From assembly GCA_964030785.1 (NCBI GenBank), contig OZ034968.1, positions 62,265,399-62,329,398 on the forward strand: DNA of 64,000 nucleotides. Reading direction: 5' to 3'. A model generated the notes under the pieces. The model saw nothing but the letters and a program-made list of their open reading frames with translations. It was not told the origin of the DNA and made no database searches. Below, in pieces: positions 11,856-22,599 of the stretch; the stretch's first letter is position 1, and each line of letters starts with the position of its first letter. Both the position numbers and the translations under genes were made by a program. The stretch comes from Siderastrea siderea. Its lineage: Eukaryota > Cnidaria > Anthozoa > Scleractinia > Rhizangiidae.

Positions 11856-12164
11856 ATGTAAAAGTCTCGCCAACGAACCATAGGCCCACCCGTACCTCCA
11901 TCGCATTTGTTAGCTTCTTTATCTACTTCGCTTTCGGATAACATTCTATCCCATGGATAAAAACTTGTCATTTCGACATTTTCTGTTCTTCCATCTCCTC
12001 CAAGTTGTAATGTTTTGCCTCCGGTTCGTGGTCAACTGGAGCAGACTTGATGATCCAGTTCTACTCCATTCTAGTACTTCGTAAAGACTGAACCCGTTTC
12101 TCCGGGCCGTACGAGACAAATGGGGTGCCACTTACCACTCGTCAGACCGTAAGACTGGAATTCG
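11856..12164 (-). pseudogene. Pentraxin 1, C-terminal half with two in-frame stops
   Basis: From acceptor GCTATAG, in phase with the preceding exon, the frame reads EFQSYGLTSGKWHPICLVRP. It then meets a TAG before NGVELDHQVCSS and a TGA before PRTGGKTLQLGG, and ends MTSFYPWDRML and MVRWRDFYM at a GTAAGT donor. The W-H-x-x-C, N-G-V, T-G-G-x-L-x-L-G and W-D-R-x-L signatures are pentraxin hallmarks. Two nonsense codons in an otherwise well-preserved frame make this exon non-functional. Confidence 0.75.
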
Positions 12165-12599
12165 CTATAGCAGAAGAAACAATTGTTACAATTCAACTGG
12201 TTATGAGTTTAAGAGAAAAAAAGAAGAAGAAGCTGAGGCTCATGTGTATTTTTCCAGTAAGTGCACAAATCGGTGTGATAATAAATCAATTCCAAATGCA
12301 AAATTGACCCTCAGTTCGCGCGGTTCAATGGTAACGTTAAGGTCGTGTTTAGTGGTTGCGTTTGTAGTTTTCTTCTATGCAGAACATGAGATTTGAATTG
12401 AAGCACCAGTAACAAACCAAAGGAATGCCCAAGTTTACAATGGTACCAGTTTTGTTTTCTATTTTAAAGGTGTATGTGTCATTAACATGATGCCCTACAA
12501 ACTATCATGATTCCGATAAACTGGAATAATAAATGCAATTTAGAGAGCCTAAAACAGCTTGCATATGCGTTTCTTCCATCGTTAGCCGCCTTGGCTGCA

Positions 12600-14075
12600 A
12601 GGTATGTCGAGATTTAACATTCGTAAAGAATCCATAGTGAGCTAAAGGTTGCATTTTAAGTCCGTTACTGTTTAACCTTTTTATTAATAATATACCTTTC
12701 TCTTTCGAAGAAACTTTATCTGACCCCTTTGTCTTACCAAACGGCGCGAAATTAAATTCTCTTTTATATGCGGACGATCTCGTAATATTATCAAGATCCA
12801 AAATAGGATTGCAAAATTGCTTAAATATGTTATCTTCCTATTGCAATTCATGGATGTTAAGTATCAATCCTAAAAAGACTAAAGTTATGATCTTCCAAAA
12901 ACGCGCAAAAAGATGTACTGAGTATACTTTTCATATTGACAATGAAAACATTGAAGTTGTTCAGAATTACACCTACTTAGGAACATTAATCTCTTCAACA
13001 GGAAACTTTTCATTGGCGCTTGACAAATTGAAAGAGAAGGCTCTCCACGCTCTTTTCAGCCTCAGAAAACACACACATATCAGCAATCTGTCTCCATTCC
13101 TTGCAAATAAACTTTTTGACGCTATGATCCCTCCAATTTTAACTTACAACAGTGAAATCTGGGGAGTATATACTAAACGTTACTTAGAAGTAAGCAGTAA
13201 GGCATCGAATGTAGCTTGTAGAGCTGAGCTTGGAAAGTTTCCTCTTATAATAGCTATTAATCAAAAAATAATTAATTACACCTTATATCTCCACGATAAG
13301 GAAAATGACTCTATTGTTAAAGAAATCTTTTTAATGTCATCTGATCTTCATAACACCAGCAAAAATAGTTTTTGCTCTAATGTTATGAGGATGTCTGAAT
13401 ATTATAATTTGCCTGATTTTGACCCTACTTTCTTAACTGATGCTAAGATTAAACACTATGTAAGTCTTATGCAACAAAAGTATATTTCACACTGGCAACA
13501 TACTATTCGAAACTCTAAGAAATTAGAATTCTATAACACTTTTAAGGACGAATATACGCCTTCCTGCTATTTAGATCTTGCAAGAAAACTAAATAACAGG
13601 AAAGAATTAGTGAAACTTAGAATAGGTAATCATAAATTATTGATCCAAACTGGCAGATATGATCAAATCCCAAGGGATAATAGACTCTGCCCTACGTGTA
13701 AATCAAACCAAATTGAAGATGAAATTCATTTACTTTTCCATTGTACTAAATACTGTAGTTTTAGAGATGAATTTTACAACAAAAATAGAGAACCAAATAC
13801 CAAACATAACACAATTACCTCCTGTGCAAGCCACCAAAAAATTAATGAATTCTGATAATTATTATTTAAATACTCAACTGATGAAGTTCATTTTGAGATG
13901 CTTATCTTTACGAAATAATCTTCTATCGAATGAAAGTAATGTAACGCATAAATAATTGCTTTTTTTCCTATTACATGATTATGATTGTTATAAGTTTCGC
14001 TTTAGTTAAGTTTTACGCTTTTGCAATACTGTATGTACTTATAGTCACGCAAATAAAGCTTGTTGTTGTTGTATT
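12600..14075 (+). mobile_element. 5'-truncated non-LTR retrotransposon (LINE)
   Basis: Only the reverse-transcriptase C-terminal half and the 3' tail remain. From about 12645 the frame reads GCILSPLLFNLFINNIP, then LLYADDLVIL (catalytic YADD), PKKTKVM, and a C-terminal zinc-finger-like CPTCKSNQIEDEIHLLFHC. The frame is open to about 13855, with a shift near 13800 after which the terminal segment LMKFILRCLSLRNNLLSN is read. The 3' end is AATAAAGCTTG plus a (TTG)n tail. The copy was inserted with 5' truncation and lies in the same orientation as the receptor gene. Confidence 0.85.
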
Positions 14076-14161
14076 CGTGAGTTTTAACGAAGTCAATGCT
14101 TTTTAATTTGCTTCAAAAAAATCAAATCAAATTTAACGTCATTGTGTGGGGAATAGTTGCC

Positions 14162-14405
14162 TTATCTCCCGAGCCAGCCGGGCTCATGAGTGAACACTTG
14201 ACGTCCAGGTCGAATTAGAATTTGGAAATGTTGGTTTTTATGGAGGGAGGAAAACCGGAGTACCCGGAGAAAAACCCTCGGAGCAAGGACGAGAACCAAC
14301 AACAAACTCAACCCACATATGACACCGGGACCGGGAATCGAACCCGGGCCACATTGGTGGAAGGCGAGTGCTCTCACCACTGCGCCATCCCTTCTCCCCT
14401 TTCGT
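14162..14405 (-). repeat. tRNA-derived SINE
   Basis: On the minus strand the head contains TGGCGCAGTGG (A box) and GGTTCGATTCC (a perfect match to the polymerase III B-box consensus), then CATATGTGGGTTGAG and a GTTGGTTCTC-type body. A second copy of the same family is at 37.7 kb. It lies just inside the intron downstream of the first pentraxin exon. Confidence 0.8.
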
Positions 14406-14447
14406 TGGTTTCTTTGAGGAGGTACTCTAACTTGAAACTGAACATAC

Positions 14448-14671
14448 CATGTTTTCTCTCCAGTTCCAATCCCGAAAACAAGTTTTTTGTTTCCACTAAG
14501 GCCTAAAAAGAAGCTGTCTGCTGTCAACTCATCATTTTCAATGGCGTAAGCAGTTAGGTACAAATTTTCGTTTGGATTTCCATTCAGTCACTGGAAGCCT
14601 TAGCCACGTACACATAGTCATTTCTGATAAATCTGGGATGGGGTCAACCATGACATCAAAAAGTTCAATTG
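14448..14671 (-). pseudogene. Pentraxin 1, N-terminal half with a frameshift
   Basis: Acceptor ATTACTGTAG; the frame reads IELFDVMVDPIPDLSEMTMC and TWLRLPVT. A one-base shift at about 14595 is then needed to give NENLYLTAYAIENDELTAD and LVFGIGTGEKTW up to the GTATGT donor. The M-C-T-W-L strand is the pentraxin N-terminal signature. Start and end phases match those of the intact paralogue at 44 kb. Confidence 0.7.
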
Positions 14672-14762
14672 CTACAGTAATGTGAAATATTGTTAGAAAT
14701 ACTTTCTGAAAATGAAGTCTAGAAAATTTTAGTGCCACACAGTAACAGTAATACTTTTCACA

Positions 14763-15048
14763 TAGAGCGGTTTTCAATTGAGTGTCGAAAGTAATTCGCG
14801 TTTTGCTTTGGTTTTGTCTTACTTCGCTCTGTGATTGGTTAAAAAATCTCGCGCCACTTTCACGACCAATCAGAAGCAAAACTCAAACCAATCGCCACTT
14901 GCTCGCACGCGTTTTCCCGCGCTTGGCGCTGGTCACATGTATTTGCTTCGAGTTCTGATTGGTTCATTGGGTAATTTGTGTTTGTTGTGATTGGCTGGGG
15001 TAATTACTTTGGTTTTGGTTTTACGACACTCATTTGAAAAGCGCTCTA
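14763..15048. mobile_element. MITE with TAGAGCG termini
   Basis: Left end TAGAGCGGTTTTCAATTGAG and GTGTCGAAAGTAATT; right end AATTACTTTGG through CGACACTCATTTGAAAAGCG and CTCTA, an imperfect inverted repeat of about 40 bp. The interior has repeated ATTGGTT/CCAATCA (CCAAT-type) motifs. I recognise the family as widespread in anthozoan genomes; it has no coding capacity. Confidence 0.8.
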
Positions 15049-15539
15049 ACACTATTGATTTTTGGATTGACTGAATTGGTCAAGGTAAATGGCAGCCATG
15101 TGTCAATAACATTCACTTCTACTACCATCAGCATATTCTACTGAATTATTTATGCCATTCTCTCACCATGAGGTGCTGCATGCTTTTTTACAAATGCAGT
15201 ACATCTTTCTTGAATCAGGTGCGACTACTGATGGGCCGCGAAGGTTTAGCTATCTAGCATTTAAAGAAGTCAGTCGTTTTAACGGGGTAAAAATAATATG
15301 CCAATGTTGAAGACTTCAAAAGAATGGCTGTTGGTCGCATTTAACAGTGACGCTGTTTTAAGCTAAGAAAATGTTAACCGCGTAATCGTACACGCTAAGG
15401 TTCCGTTTCATGTTAAGTGTCTAGCGTCACTTCCCTTATTTTTAAAGCACACAGCGTACTCTATGGCTTTTGTAAACTGAGGTTTATGCATCGTGATTTA
15501 TATTTAAAAAAATAAAGCAGTTCGCGAATTGTTACTCAC

Positions 15540-15614
15540 GTGTCCGGTCACACGCCTTCTGTCGCGTGTATGCTACAGGAATGAAACGGTGAAGACTCTC
15601 ATCCGATGAAAAGC
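15540..15614 (-). CDS. Candidate 75-nt exon, possibly upstream part of the pentraxin locus
   Basis: Bounded by a TACATTTTCAG acceptor and a GTGAGT donor on the minus strand, with one open frame reading FSSDESLHRFIPVAYT and RQKACDRT. I do not recognise the domain. Its position 0.9 kb upstream of the pentraxin 1 exon and on the same strand suggests it may be an earlier exon of that gene, but this is inference only. Confidence 0.3.
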
Positions 15615-16548
15615 CTGAAAATGTAGTTAGGTGTAATTTGAAATTGAAATGCGATCTTCTTGGTTGAGCACCTACTCTGGAATAAGAAACATACTGTATA
15701 CGTGTCGCATTAATTTAACTGGCAAAATTTATTTGAGTTAAAGTATGTCAACGATAGAAGACTCTGAAATGGATATTACCCCTCCCTCCCAACTGACCCC
15801 TCCCCCAAATGCAGTGTATCATACCAGTAATCAGGAATTCGCTTTCCTTCTGAGATCTGCATGTAGAAAGGGAGGCGACGGGTTCTGATCTCGGCCGGAA
15901 CATCAACAATAAATAGTAAGATCATACTGGCTGTGCTCAAGACCTTCTGTTAGTTGAGATAATCTCATCATTATGCGGCGACTTCAAACCTTGGTCTCAT
16001 ACATCTAGTCATACCTTATTCATAGTTAAGCTGACGTCTAATCTCTGCCCTCCGACTGCTGTAAAGCGCTTTTGAACACATAAACACGGAAAAATGTGCT
16101 ATCTACCCATGCTTATAGGATCTGCAGAAAACCTTTATGATTCCGCTCCTTTCCGTTATCCCTCGAGAAATGAGATTTATATATATTTACGTTTGGAGGT
16201 GTCTGTACATGTGATTTTCAGCTAACCTTTTCCAGTGAAGATAGATTAATCGTACGTGTGTTTTGCATAGTGTCTGTGGATAACGTAAAGAATATATACT
16301 TATAGTGTTGTAGAAAAGAGACCAAGAAGGCAGTGATCAACTTTAAGCCCCTCATTTTTCCTGCTCAAAAAAGAACAGTAGAAAAACATGCGGCACAGGA
16401 GATGATGGTCATTTGTGGCAGATGGTCAAATGAACACAACTCAGATTTATTTATCATACAATGTGGAGAACTCCTGGTATAAACAATCGCGTGCTCTAGT
16501 TGACCCTCTACGAATACGCTTCTATTCCCTACAACTGTCCAATTGTTA
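15615..16548. other. No gene recognised
   Basis: AT-rich, with only short ORFs. I could not support exons or complete mobile elements. Confidence 0.4.
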
Positions 16549-16708
16549 CTCAGCGAAATCCCCATTTTTCGAACCTCCTAGGGAAAGGGAAATTGGTTCG
16601 AAAAATCGGTTGTACGAAAAATCGAAGGCGCCGTAGACTGAAATCAACTCCAAGGGAAATGAGTTTTGGTTTGAAAAATCGAGGGTTCGAGAAATCGGGA
16701 TTCCACTG
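16549..16708. mobile_element. Small pogo/Tigger-like MITE (160 bp)
   Basis: Ends beginning CAGCGAAATCCCC and, read inward from the right, CAGTGGAATCCCG, both continuing to ATTTNTCGAACC, flanked by TA on both sides. The TA target and the CAGTGGAA terminus are typical of the pogo/Tigger branch of Tc1/mariner. Confidence 0.65.
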
Positions 16709-16980
16709 TAGGACAAAATACTGTCCAATTTGGAACAATAATTGGATGAAAGAAATTCTGAGGATTGCAAATTGGCAGTTGGACAAGTCCTATTCGGTTG
16801 GTCTGGTACCAAGAATTTACAACTTTTGAGCAAGTGCATAATTGAGCTGAAGTACTATTGGGCACATGTGAGTAGCCCCTTTCCCCCCCCCCCCCACCCC
16901 CCTATAAAACTTAGCTTCTCTTATTTGTTGTCTCAAAGAATGCATCTCCATTTTCGCAAAGGACGGAAAATTGACACTTA

Positions 16981-17490
16981 CAGTGGAAGCCCGGTAACTC
17001 GAACTCGGATAACTCGAACTCCCGGCCAAGTTGAACTAAATTTCGATTCGTTTCGCTTGTTGAAAATTTACCCCGATAACTCGAATTCTGGTTCTTGCAA
17101 GTCACCACGGATGCCCATTGAAATATCCCATTAGCTCTTCTTGCCATGAAATCGGATTTAAACACGAAAACCAACACTACAGCAATTTGATTTTAATTAG
17201 TGCAACGAACAGCCGAGATCACGTATTTGACAGTCATTTCCCGAATATATGATCTTGCGTGTAACTGAGTTACATTCACTGTACTCTATTATCATAAGAA
17301 TGTATAATCGTGTTACAGTTTCTGACGCGATAAGTTTAATTTGCACTGTACTGTATACTGAACTGCTGAAAAATCAGTTAACTATCAATTGTTAACATGG
17401 CAAATTGACTATTCCATTGACCTGAACCCCCGCTAACTCCTCGAACTGTTCTCCGTTTCCCTTCAGAGTTCGGGTTCCGGGGCTCTACTG
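16981..17490. mobile_element. Tigger/pogo-type non-autonomous element (510 bp)
   Basis: Left end CAGTGGAAGCCCGGTAACTC and right end (inward) CAGTAGAGCCCCGGAACCCG, each followed by GAACTC, flanked by TA. The interior has further CTCGAACTC-type repeats and no transposase frame. Confidence 0.75.
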
Positions 17491-19206
17491 TATTTCAATT
17501 TCTTGAGAACTGAAACCACCCACTAAAGCTTCACCAGGTTTTGCAAGAAACATTTTTTTGCTCCAATTGCTTTTTATAGTCTGGTAAACGCCCTTTTCGA
17601 TAAATCTAAAAAAGGAGTGTTCGTTAAAATTTAGTGTCCCCCTTAGAAGGATAAACAGAACACGCCAAAACAGTTTCAGAATTTCTTTTTTCAACGTTCA
17701 ATCGCGCGCAATTTTACAAAACCTGCAGTCACCTGTTTTTGTTTGAACTCAAACAGGTACCACTTTACTCTCTCTCATGTTTCATGGTAAATGTTTCTGT
17801 TCCAAGCACAGGATTTATTTGTTAAATTTATTTAGTTTCCCGATACTACGACATATTTTTTGTCTTATCAAATGTTGCATTTGCTAGCCTTGGTTGAGTA
17901 CATGAACAGGGCGAGCTCGAGGAGACACACTGGATCGGTTTGTAATGAACACACAACAAAAACAACAAATTCATCAAGTGACCCTAACAGGAACAATATA
18001 TCGACGGAATTTACACTCGTTAATCCAGCAGTTTTTCAGGTTTATGTTTGAGCTTGTGGGCTGCTATACCTCTGTACGCTACGGGAAAAGAGAAGTAATC
18101 GATATTTTCTTTATATGTATAGCTCATAGAGGTACTGACCATACCATATAGCTACATGAACCTGAAAAATTATGGACCAAATTGTGGGATTAACGAAAGT
18201 AAAGCTCAGTCGATGTATTTTCTTTGTGGAAGCATTTCAATTTGTTTTTTTTTGTCTCTCGACAGCTAAATTTCGCCGATGCAGAGCTTGGCGCAAGTTA
18301 TTAAACCCTTTAATATATGGGGAAGCAAACCCAGCAATCATGCATTGTTGATTAGAAATGTGTATCCCTAGTGTCATTTATTCTCAAGTTGAAAATTTGT
18401 ATACATAAACGATGATAACATTTCCCTGAATGAATTTTTTCGCGAGATTTTTTGGTCAGGTACAGAAGCTGCGAGTAACGTTCAGGGCTTACAGTTCAAA
18501 CAATGATAATTATAATACGAACAACAACAGATGAAGAAACGTTTATCGAGTTTGGAAGGCACATTGTCATCTGACATTTTTGTGTTACAACAATTTCTTT
18601 CAATTTTCATTTCTTTTTATTCGCCAGTTTCATTTGTACGAGCTTCAACAAAGCGTGACTAACTGCAATTAAAAAATATATATATCAAGGATGCATGCAT
18701 AATTAGTCATGGACTAGATTTCTTTTTTTTTATGTTTTGATCGTGAATTCGTGAAAACAATTACCGTTTTGTATCGATGGGTATTGAAGAAAGTACCCGG
18801 GATTTGATATCAAAAATAAATTTAACTAGTGCTAGCTTAGTTATTCGAACATGCATTCAGCCGTGTTTTCACCGTCTATATAATATTTTGCTTACATTAT
18901 TACCATGTATTCAAAGCATTATAAATACTCGTAAATAATCACTTTCTCTGAAAAAGTTGAAAAAATGTCTAAACTAAAAAACAACATATTAAATGATAAA
19001 TAGTTTCTTTTCGAACTGTCACATTTCTCTTCTCTAACAAGGTATTTTAGCCTTATTACTCGAAAAATAAACCTAAACTTTTATTTTGAGTGTAACCATT
19101 CGAAAGAAAGCAACTGAGCAGTATTCTTTGATTTTTGATATCCGAGCAGTGTTGTTTGTTTTTCGATATCTTTAAAACGAGTCAATGTTCGTAACATTAA
19201 TAATCT
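17491..19206. other. No gene recognised
   Basis: AT-rich sequence; short ORFs only, with no motif or splice structure that I can support. Confidence 0.4.
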
Positions 19207-19296
19207 TACGCACTTTACCTGCCTCTTTTCCCCTACAGTGGTCAATGTCGACGTTATGTTGATATTCCAGGAGAAATTGAACAATTCACTAAGCGT
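19207..19296 (+). repeat. Plus-strand arm of an inverted duplication of a small exon-like segment
   Basis: About 90 bp that recurs inverted at 19444-19531. It has an acceptor-like CTTTTCCCCTACAG followed by a frame reading GQCRRYVDIPGEIEQFTKRL, then a stop. The matching arm on the minus strand encodes almost the same peptide. Confidence 0.55.
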
Positions 19297-19443
19297 TTAT
19301 ATATTTATTACATAAAGTAATCTTAGTGACTTGTACCAATACGAATGTAAACACTCGCCGTTAGGTGGTGTGACACCTTGTCGGATGGAAACTCGCTGGA
19401 GCGTTAACCCTATTTCACCTAGGCTTTTTTTGAGTTTCTGAGC

Positions 19444-19531
19444 CTCTTAGTGAATTGTTCAGTTTCTCCTGGAATATCAACATAACCTCGACATTGACCG
19501 CTGCAGAGGAAAAGAGGCAGGTGAAGTGCGT
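19444..19531 (-). CDS. Possible small terminal exon (GQCRGYVDIPGE peptide), inverted copy
   Basis: On the minus strand the acceptor-like CTTTTCCTCTGCAG precedes a frame reading CRGYVDIPGETEQFTKRL, with a stop soon after at about 19419. Conservation of the frame and acceptor between the two inverted arms suggests a duplicated terminal exon of a small cysteine-containing protein. I recognise no family, and no partner exon was found. Confidence 0.35.
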
Positions 19532-19814
19532 ATGTGCTCCCTCGTCTAGAGTATTTTCCTCTTTTGTTGGGTATTGGTAACGTCAAGGCTAGTAAAATGG
19601 AGAACACTAACTATTATATACTAAGATCTATTTTAAGTCTGTGTTCTACGAGACCCTTCTTAAAATAGCTGATAGAACAACGTAGACAATTTCAGTCATT
19701 AGTTGTGTTGTACAAGTGTTTGTACAATCAGGGAGCGGCTTCAGTTAATTTTTTCATTTTAAGAATGTTCCATATAATCTACGTGGGTGTAGTACAAGGC
19801 TGGAATTACCTTCC

Positions 19815-20010
19815 TTTAATTTAGATTTCATGCACAGATCTTTTACATTTTTAGCCTGCAAACTATGGAATGTGTTGCCTCCGAGTGTAAGAGAGTCACA
19901 GGATACTGTATCTTTTAAGCGAACTCTTAAAGCCCATAATGGCTTAAGGCTTAGTGCTTGTAAATGTGTGACATATTTTAAAATTTTATTTGTAAATATT
20001 AATATGTAAA
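19815..20010 (+). mobile_element. LINE 3'-end fragment (CR1/L2-like)
   Basis: The plus-strand frame reads FMHRSFTFLACKLWNVLPPS, then VRESQDTVSFKRTLKAH, the usual C-terminal end of CR1/L2-type reverse transcriptases (a K-L-W-N-x-L-P motif before a terminal helix). A (TTGAT)n tail typical of such LINEs is present further on at about 20758-20776 and may belong to the same or another copy. Confidence 0.65.
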
Positions 20011-20570
20011 TGTCAATAATAACTTTTAGCGTTTTAGTTTTAGCTTTTAGTTTACTATTACTATTTGATTAGCTTTGATTACTTTTATTCTTTTACATTT
20101 ATTAGCGGAGGTGCTTTGCGTTTAACAAACTATGATGGTGAATTCTAATGTTCCTCGCTACAGTAAGCTTGCTTCTGAGCTGCATAGAAATTACCTCTTC
20201 AAGTTCAAATTAGCTCTGTCTTCAGCTCGATCAAACACGCACATGATGGATCCGTTGTGCGAACGGATTACAAACTTGTTCCGTTTCAACTCCAGCAGCT
20301 AATATGGTGAAATCGTACAGCTTCAATTCGCTTTGAACGATGATTACAACAATGTTTCAGAAAAAATCAAGCACCAACTGCACGGACCATATTTCGAGCA
20401 GTTTAATTTTTCATTGATTCATTCAGTTTTGCAATGAAAACGCTGCAACACTTCGCAAGGTTTTGGCGCCTTTTTCGTTCAGTCATGTGATCGTTTCGTT
20501 TCTTTTTTTTATCTCTTTTCTCTTTTTTTCCCTTTCTTTCTTGATTCTTTTTTAATAGTGGTTAAGTTTG

Positions 20571-20696
20571 TTATAAAACAATTATTGTTCTCAGGCTTGC
20601 TGGATATCAAATCATTATAACCAAATTGGCGCTACGCGCCTCGTTGGTTATCTATCATTCCATATCCAGCGCGCCCTCGTAGAATAATTGTTAAAT
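20571..20696. mobile_element. Short palindromic MITE
   Basis: Ends ACAATTATTGTTCTC and (inverted) ACAATTATTCTACG, with matching inner blocks GCTGGATAT and ATATCCAGC and a central AACCAA...GGCGCTACGCGCC...TTGGTT hairpin. I recognise it as a dispersed cnidarian element; it is non-coding. Confidence 0.75.
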
Positions 20697-22590
20697 ATAC
20701 ACGTACACTTTTTGACAAGAACTTGCGTACTCCTGGGTGCTACGTGTCTAAATAAAACTTGATTTGATTTGATTAGCACGTCATTAGCTTAACAGATTGG
20801 GCCTATGACGTGTCGATTATAACATTTTATGACGTCACCATGACGTCACAAAGCAACCATTTTGAATTTTGAGCCACCATCTTGAATCGCGAGCATGCAG
20901 TCATACAGGTGACAATGACGACATCGAAAAATATAGGAATTTGTTCTAAGTTACATACTTAATCAAAACAAGCACAAAAATGTTAAGGATTGTCTTCTTC
21001 TAGCAAACGAAGGGGCAAAACTGAAAAAAGACCGAAAATAGTGAAAACACCTCCTCAGTAGACGGCTGCTATGGAAACGTCAATCATCATAGACACGTCA
21101 TTGACGCAGGAAAATTTTCTCTGATAAATTTCAGGAAAAGTCACGAGATTTGGCGATTATTCGTTTAGCCATTTAAACGTTATAATTCGTTAAAGGCAGC
21201 GCGGGCACAATCTCCCCCCCCCCTCCCCCCAAGGCTAAATAGGGTTAAAACTAGATTCATTTACCTTCCTGGCATTGCAATCTTGTAGTGACGGTAAGGC
21301 TTGTGTGACCCTTGTGCGTTTTCTTTATCTGAGAGCAATGCCATCAGGAATGCACCTGGTTAGGCAACCCACGTTGATCATGCTGGAATGGGAGGAGGGG
21401 GGGGGGGTGGAATTAGACTAATGGCAATCCAAACGTCAGTCCCCGAGCTAGATACAGGTTAAACAGTCGGGTGAGCCGAACTCGTTTGCCTGATGAGGGC
21501 AACCGGTTAACGAGGTGACCACTTTAAATGCAGGTTAGAATATGAAGGTAACACTTTTGAAAGGAAGCAGCCTCTTTACATCGCATTGCCGCGGTGGATG
21601 GTGGGCTAAGAACTCGCGTCGGTGACCAGCTTCCACTATCTGCGTCTTGACGCTTTGTGTCCGATGTCAATACTCCTTCCCCACATCTTGGTAGGTCCTC
21701 ATGTTTTCATTTCTATTTTCTGAATAGGGGGCAGGATTTTCAACATCCCCCCCGGATTCTCAGCAGTGGTGAAAATTGCTGCTATTTCTAAAATGGACTA
21801 CAGTATCAGTTTTACACCCGTTCCATGTTGTTCAGTTAGGATATCTAAAAACTATAGCGATCATTGAGGAATCATAACAACTTGTAGGGGTTTGGTACCC
21901 TAACTAACTGCTTTTATCTCGTTAATAAATTAACTTCGCTTCTCGGACGAGTATTCATTCAGCACAGTTGAAAATCCCAGCTCATTTTAAGATCTACTTA
22001 TTGATCTACTTTAAGATCTTACACGGATTGACTCTAAGAGTCAATCCGTGTAGTGCTGTCAAAGTTACTCTAGAAGACGTTGCTCCATTTTTAGTGGTAT
22101 CTTTCGTCGGAGCATTGTGAGTCTTTCAGAAACATGAATGTTACTGGATTAACGTGAGTTCCGTATCGGCAAGTATTGTTCGAATGTTTTTTGTTTAAGG
22201 ATACGGGCGGAGCCTAAGCAAGGTCAGTGAAATTGCCTTTTGCTATCTTCACCCCACCCTCCCCGCCCCCAATCCCTTACGGTTTTGCTGACAGCAGCTC
22301 AGTGCATCCTTACATTGGCAAACAGGTGTTCCATAAAACAAAGGTGAAGTAGAAACATAACCCTTTTCTGCCACTTTCGAAAACTGTTCCTCCAAAAATG
22401 TTGACCAAAAACACTTGAAAGGGAGCAACTTAACACACACAAAAATAAATGTGCAAAAATAAATTTAAAAAGCCCACGTTTCGGCAAGTTTAACAAATCG
22501 CTATTGCTGATTAAAAATAAATATAAAACATAAAGGTAATTTCAAAATACATAATTCATGGCTTGGTAAGCAAATCACTAGCCCACTGAG
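20697..22590. other. Repeat-rich stretch without a recognised gene
   Basis: Holds a LINE-like (TTGAT)n tail near 20760, a dispersed repeat at 21060-21250 shared with 33.97-34.19 kb, and two C/G homopolymer tracts. I saw no supportable exon on either strand. Confidence 0.4.
21060..21250. repeat. Dispersed repeat, copy 1 (second copy at about 33970-34195)
   Basis: Both copies contain, in order, an ATGGNAACGTCA block, CATTG(A/G)CGCA, a (G/A)GGAAAAGTCAC core, a GCGNGNGCAC segment running into a poly-C tract, and a TGAATAGGGNTAA-type end (here TAAATAGGGTTAA). They lie about 13 kb apart in the same orientation, one upstream of and one inside the receptor gene. Non-coding. Confidence 0.55.
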
Positions 22591-22599
22591 GAGACCAAT

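Larger units (their letters stand above)
7468..14671 (-). pseudogene. Secreted pentraxin-TSP1-pentraxin multidomain gene, apparently decayed
   Basis: Five exons on the minus strand spell, from 5' to 3': first half of a pentraxin/concanavalin-A-like lectin domain (14448-14671), its second half (11856-12164), a thrombospondin type-1 repeat (11111-11294), first half of a second pentraxin (8680-8945), and its second half ending in a stop (7468-7902). The TSP1-to-pentraxin junction is phase-compatible. Such proteins are normally secreted or surface lectin-like adhesion or recognition molecules. Nearly every exon is damaged: one-base shifts in the first, TSP1 and last exons and two in-frame stops in the second. 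The gene is therefore a pseudogene, or the assembly carries several indel errors. The upstream 5' end was not identified; a candidate exon lies at 15540-15614. The introns contain a LINE, a SINE and an inverted-repeat element. Confidence 0.75.

Noticed and set aside
14162..14563. A 133-codon frame fusing a pentraxin end to an unknown domain
   Set aside because: Beyond the GTATGT donor at 14447 the frame reads through a tRNA-derived SINE.
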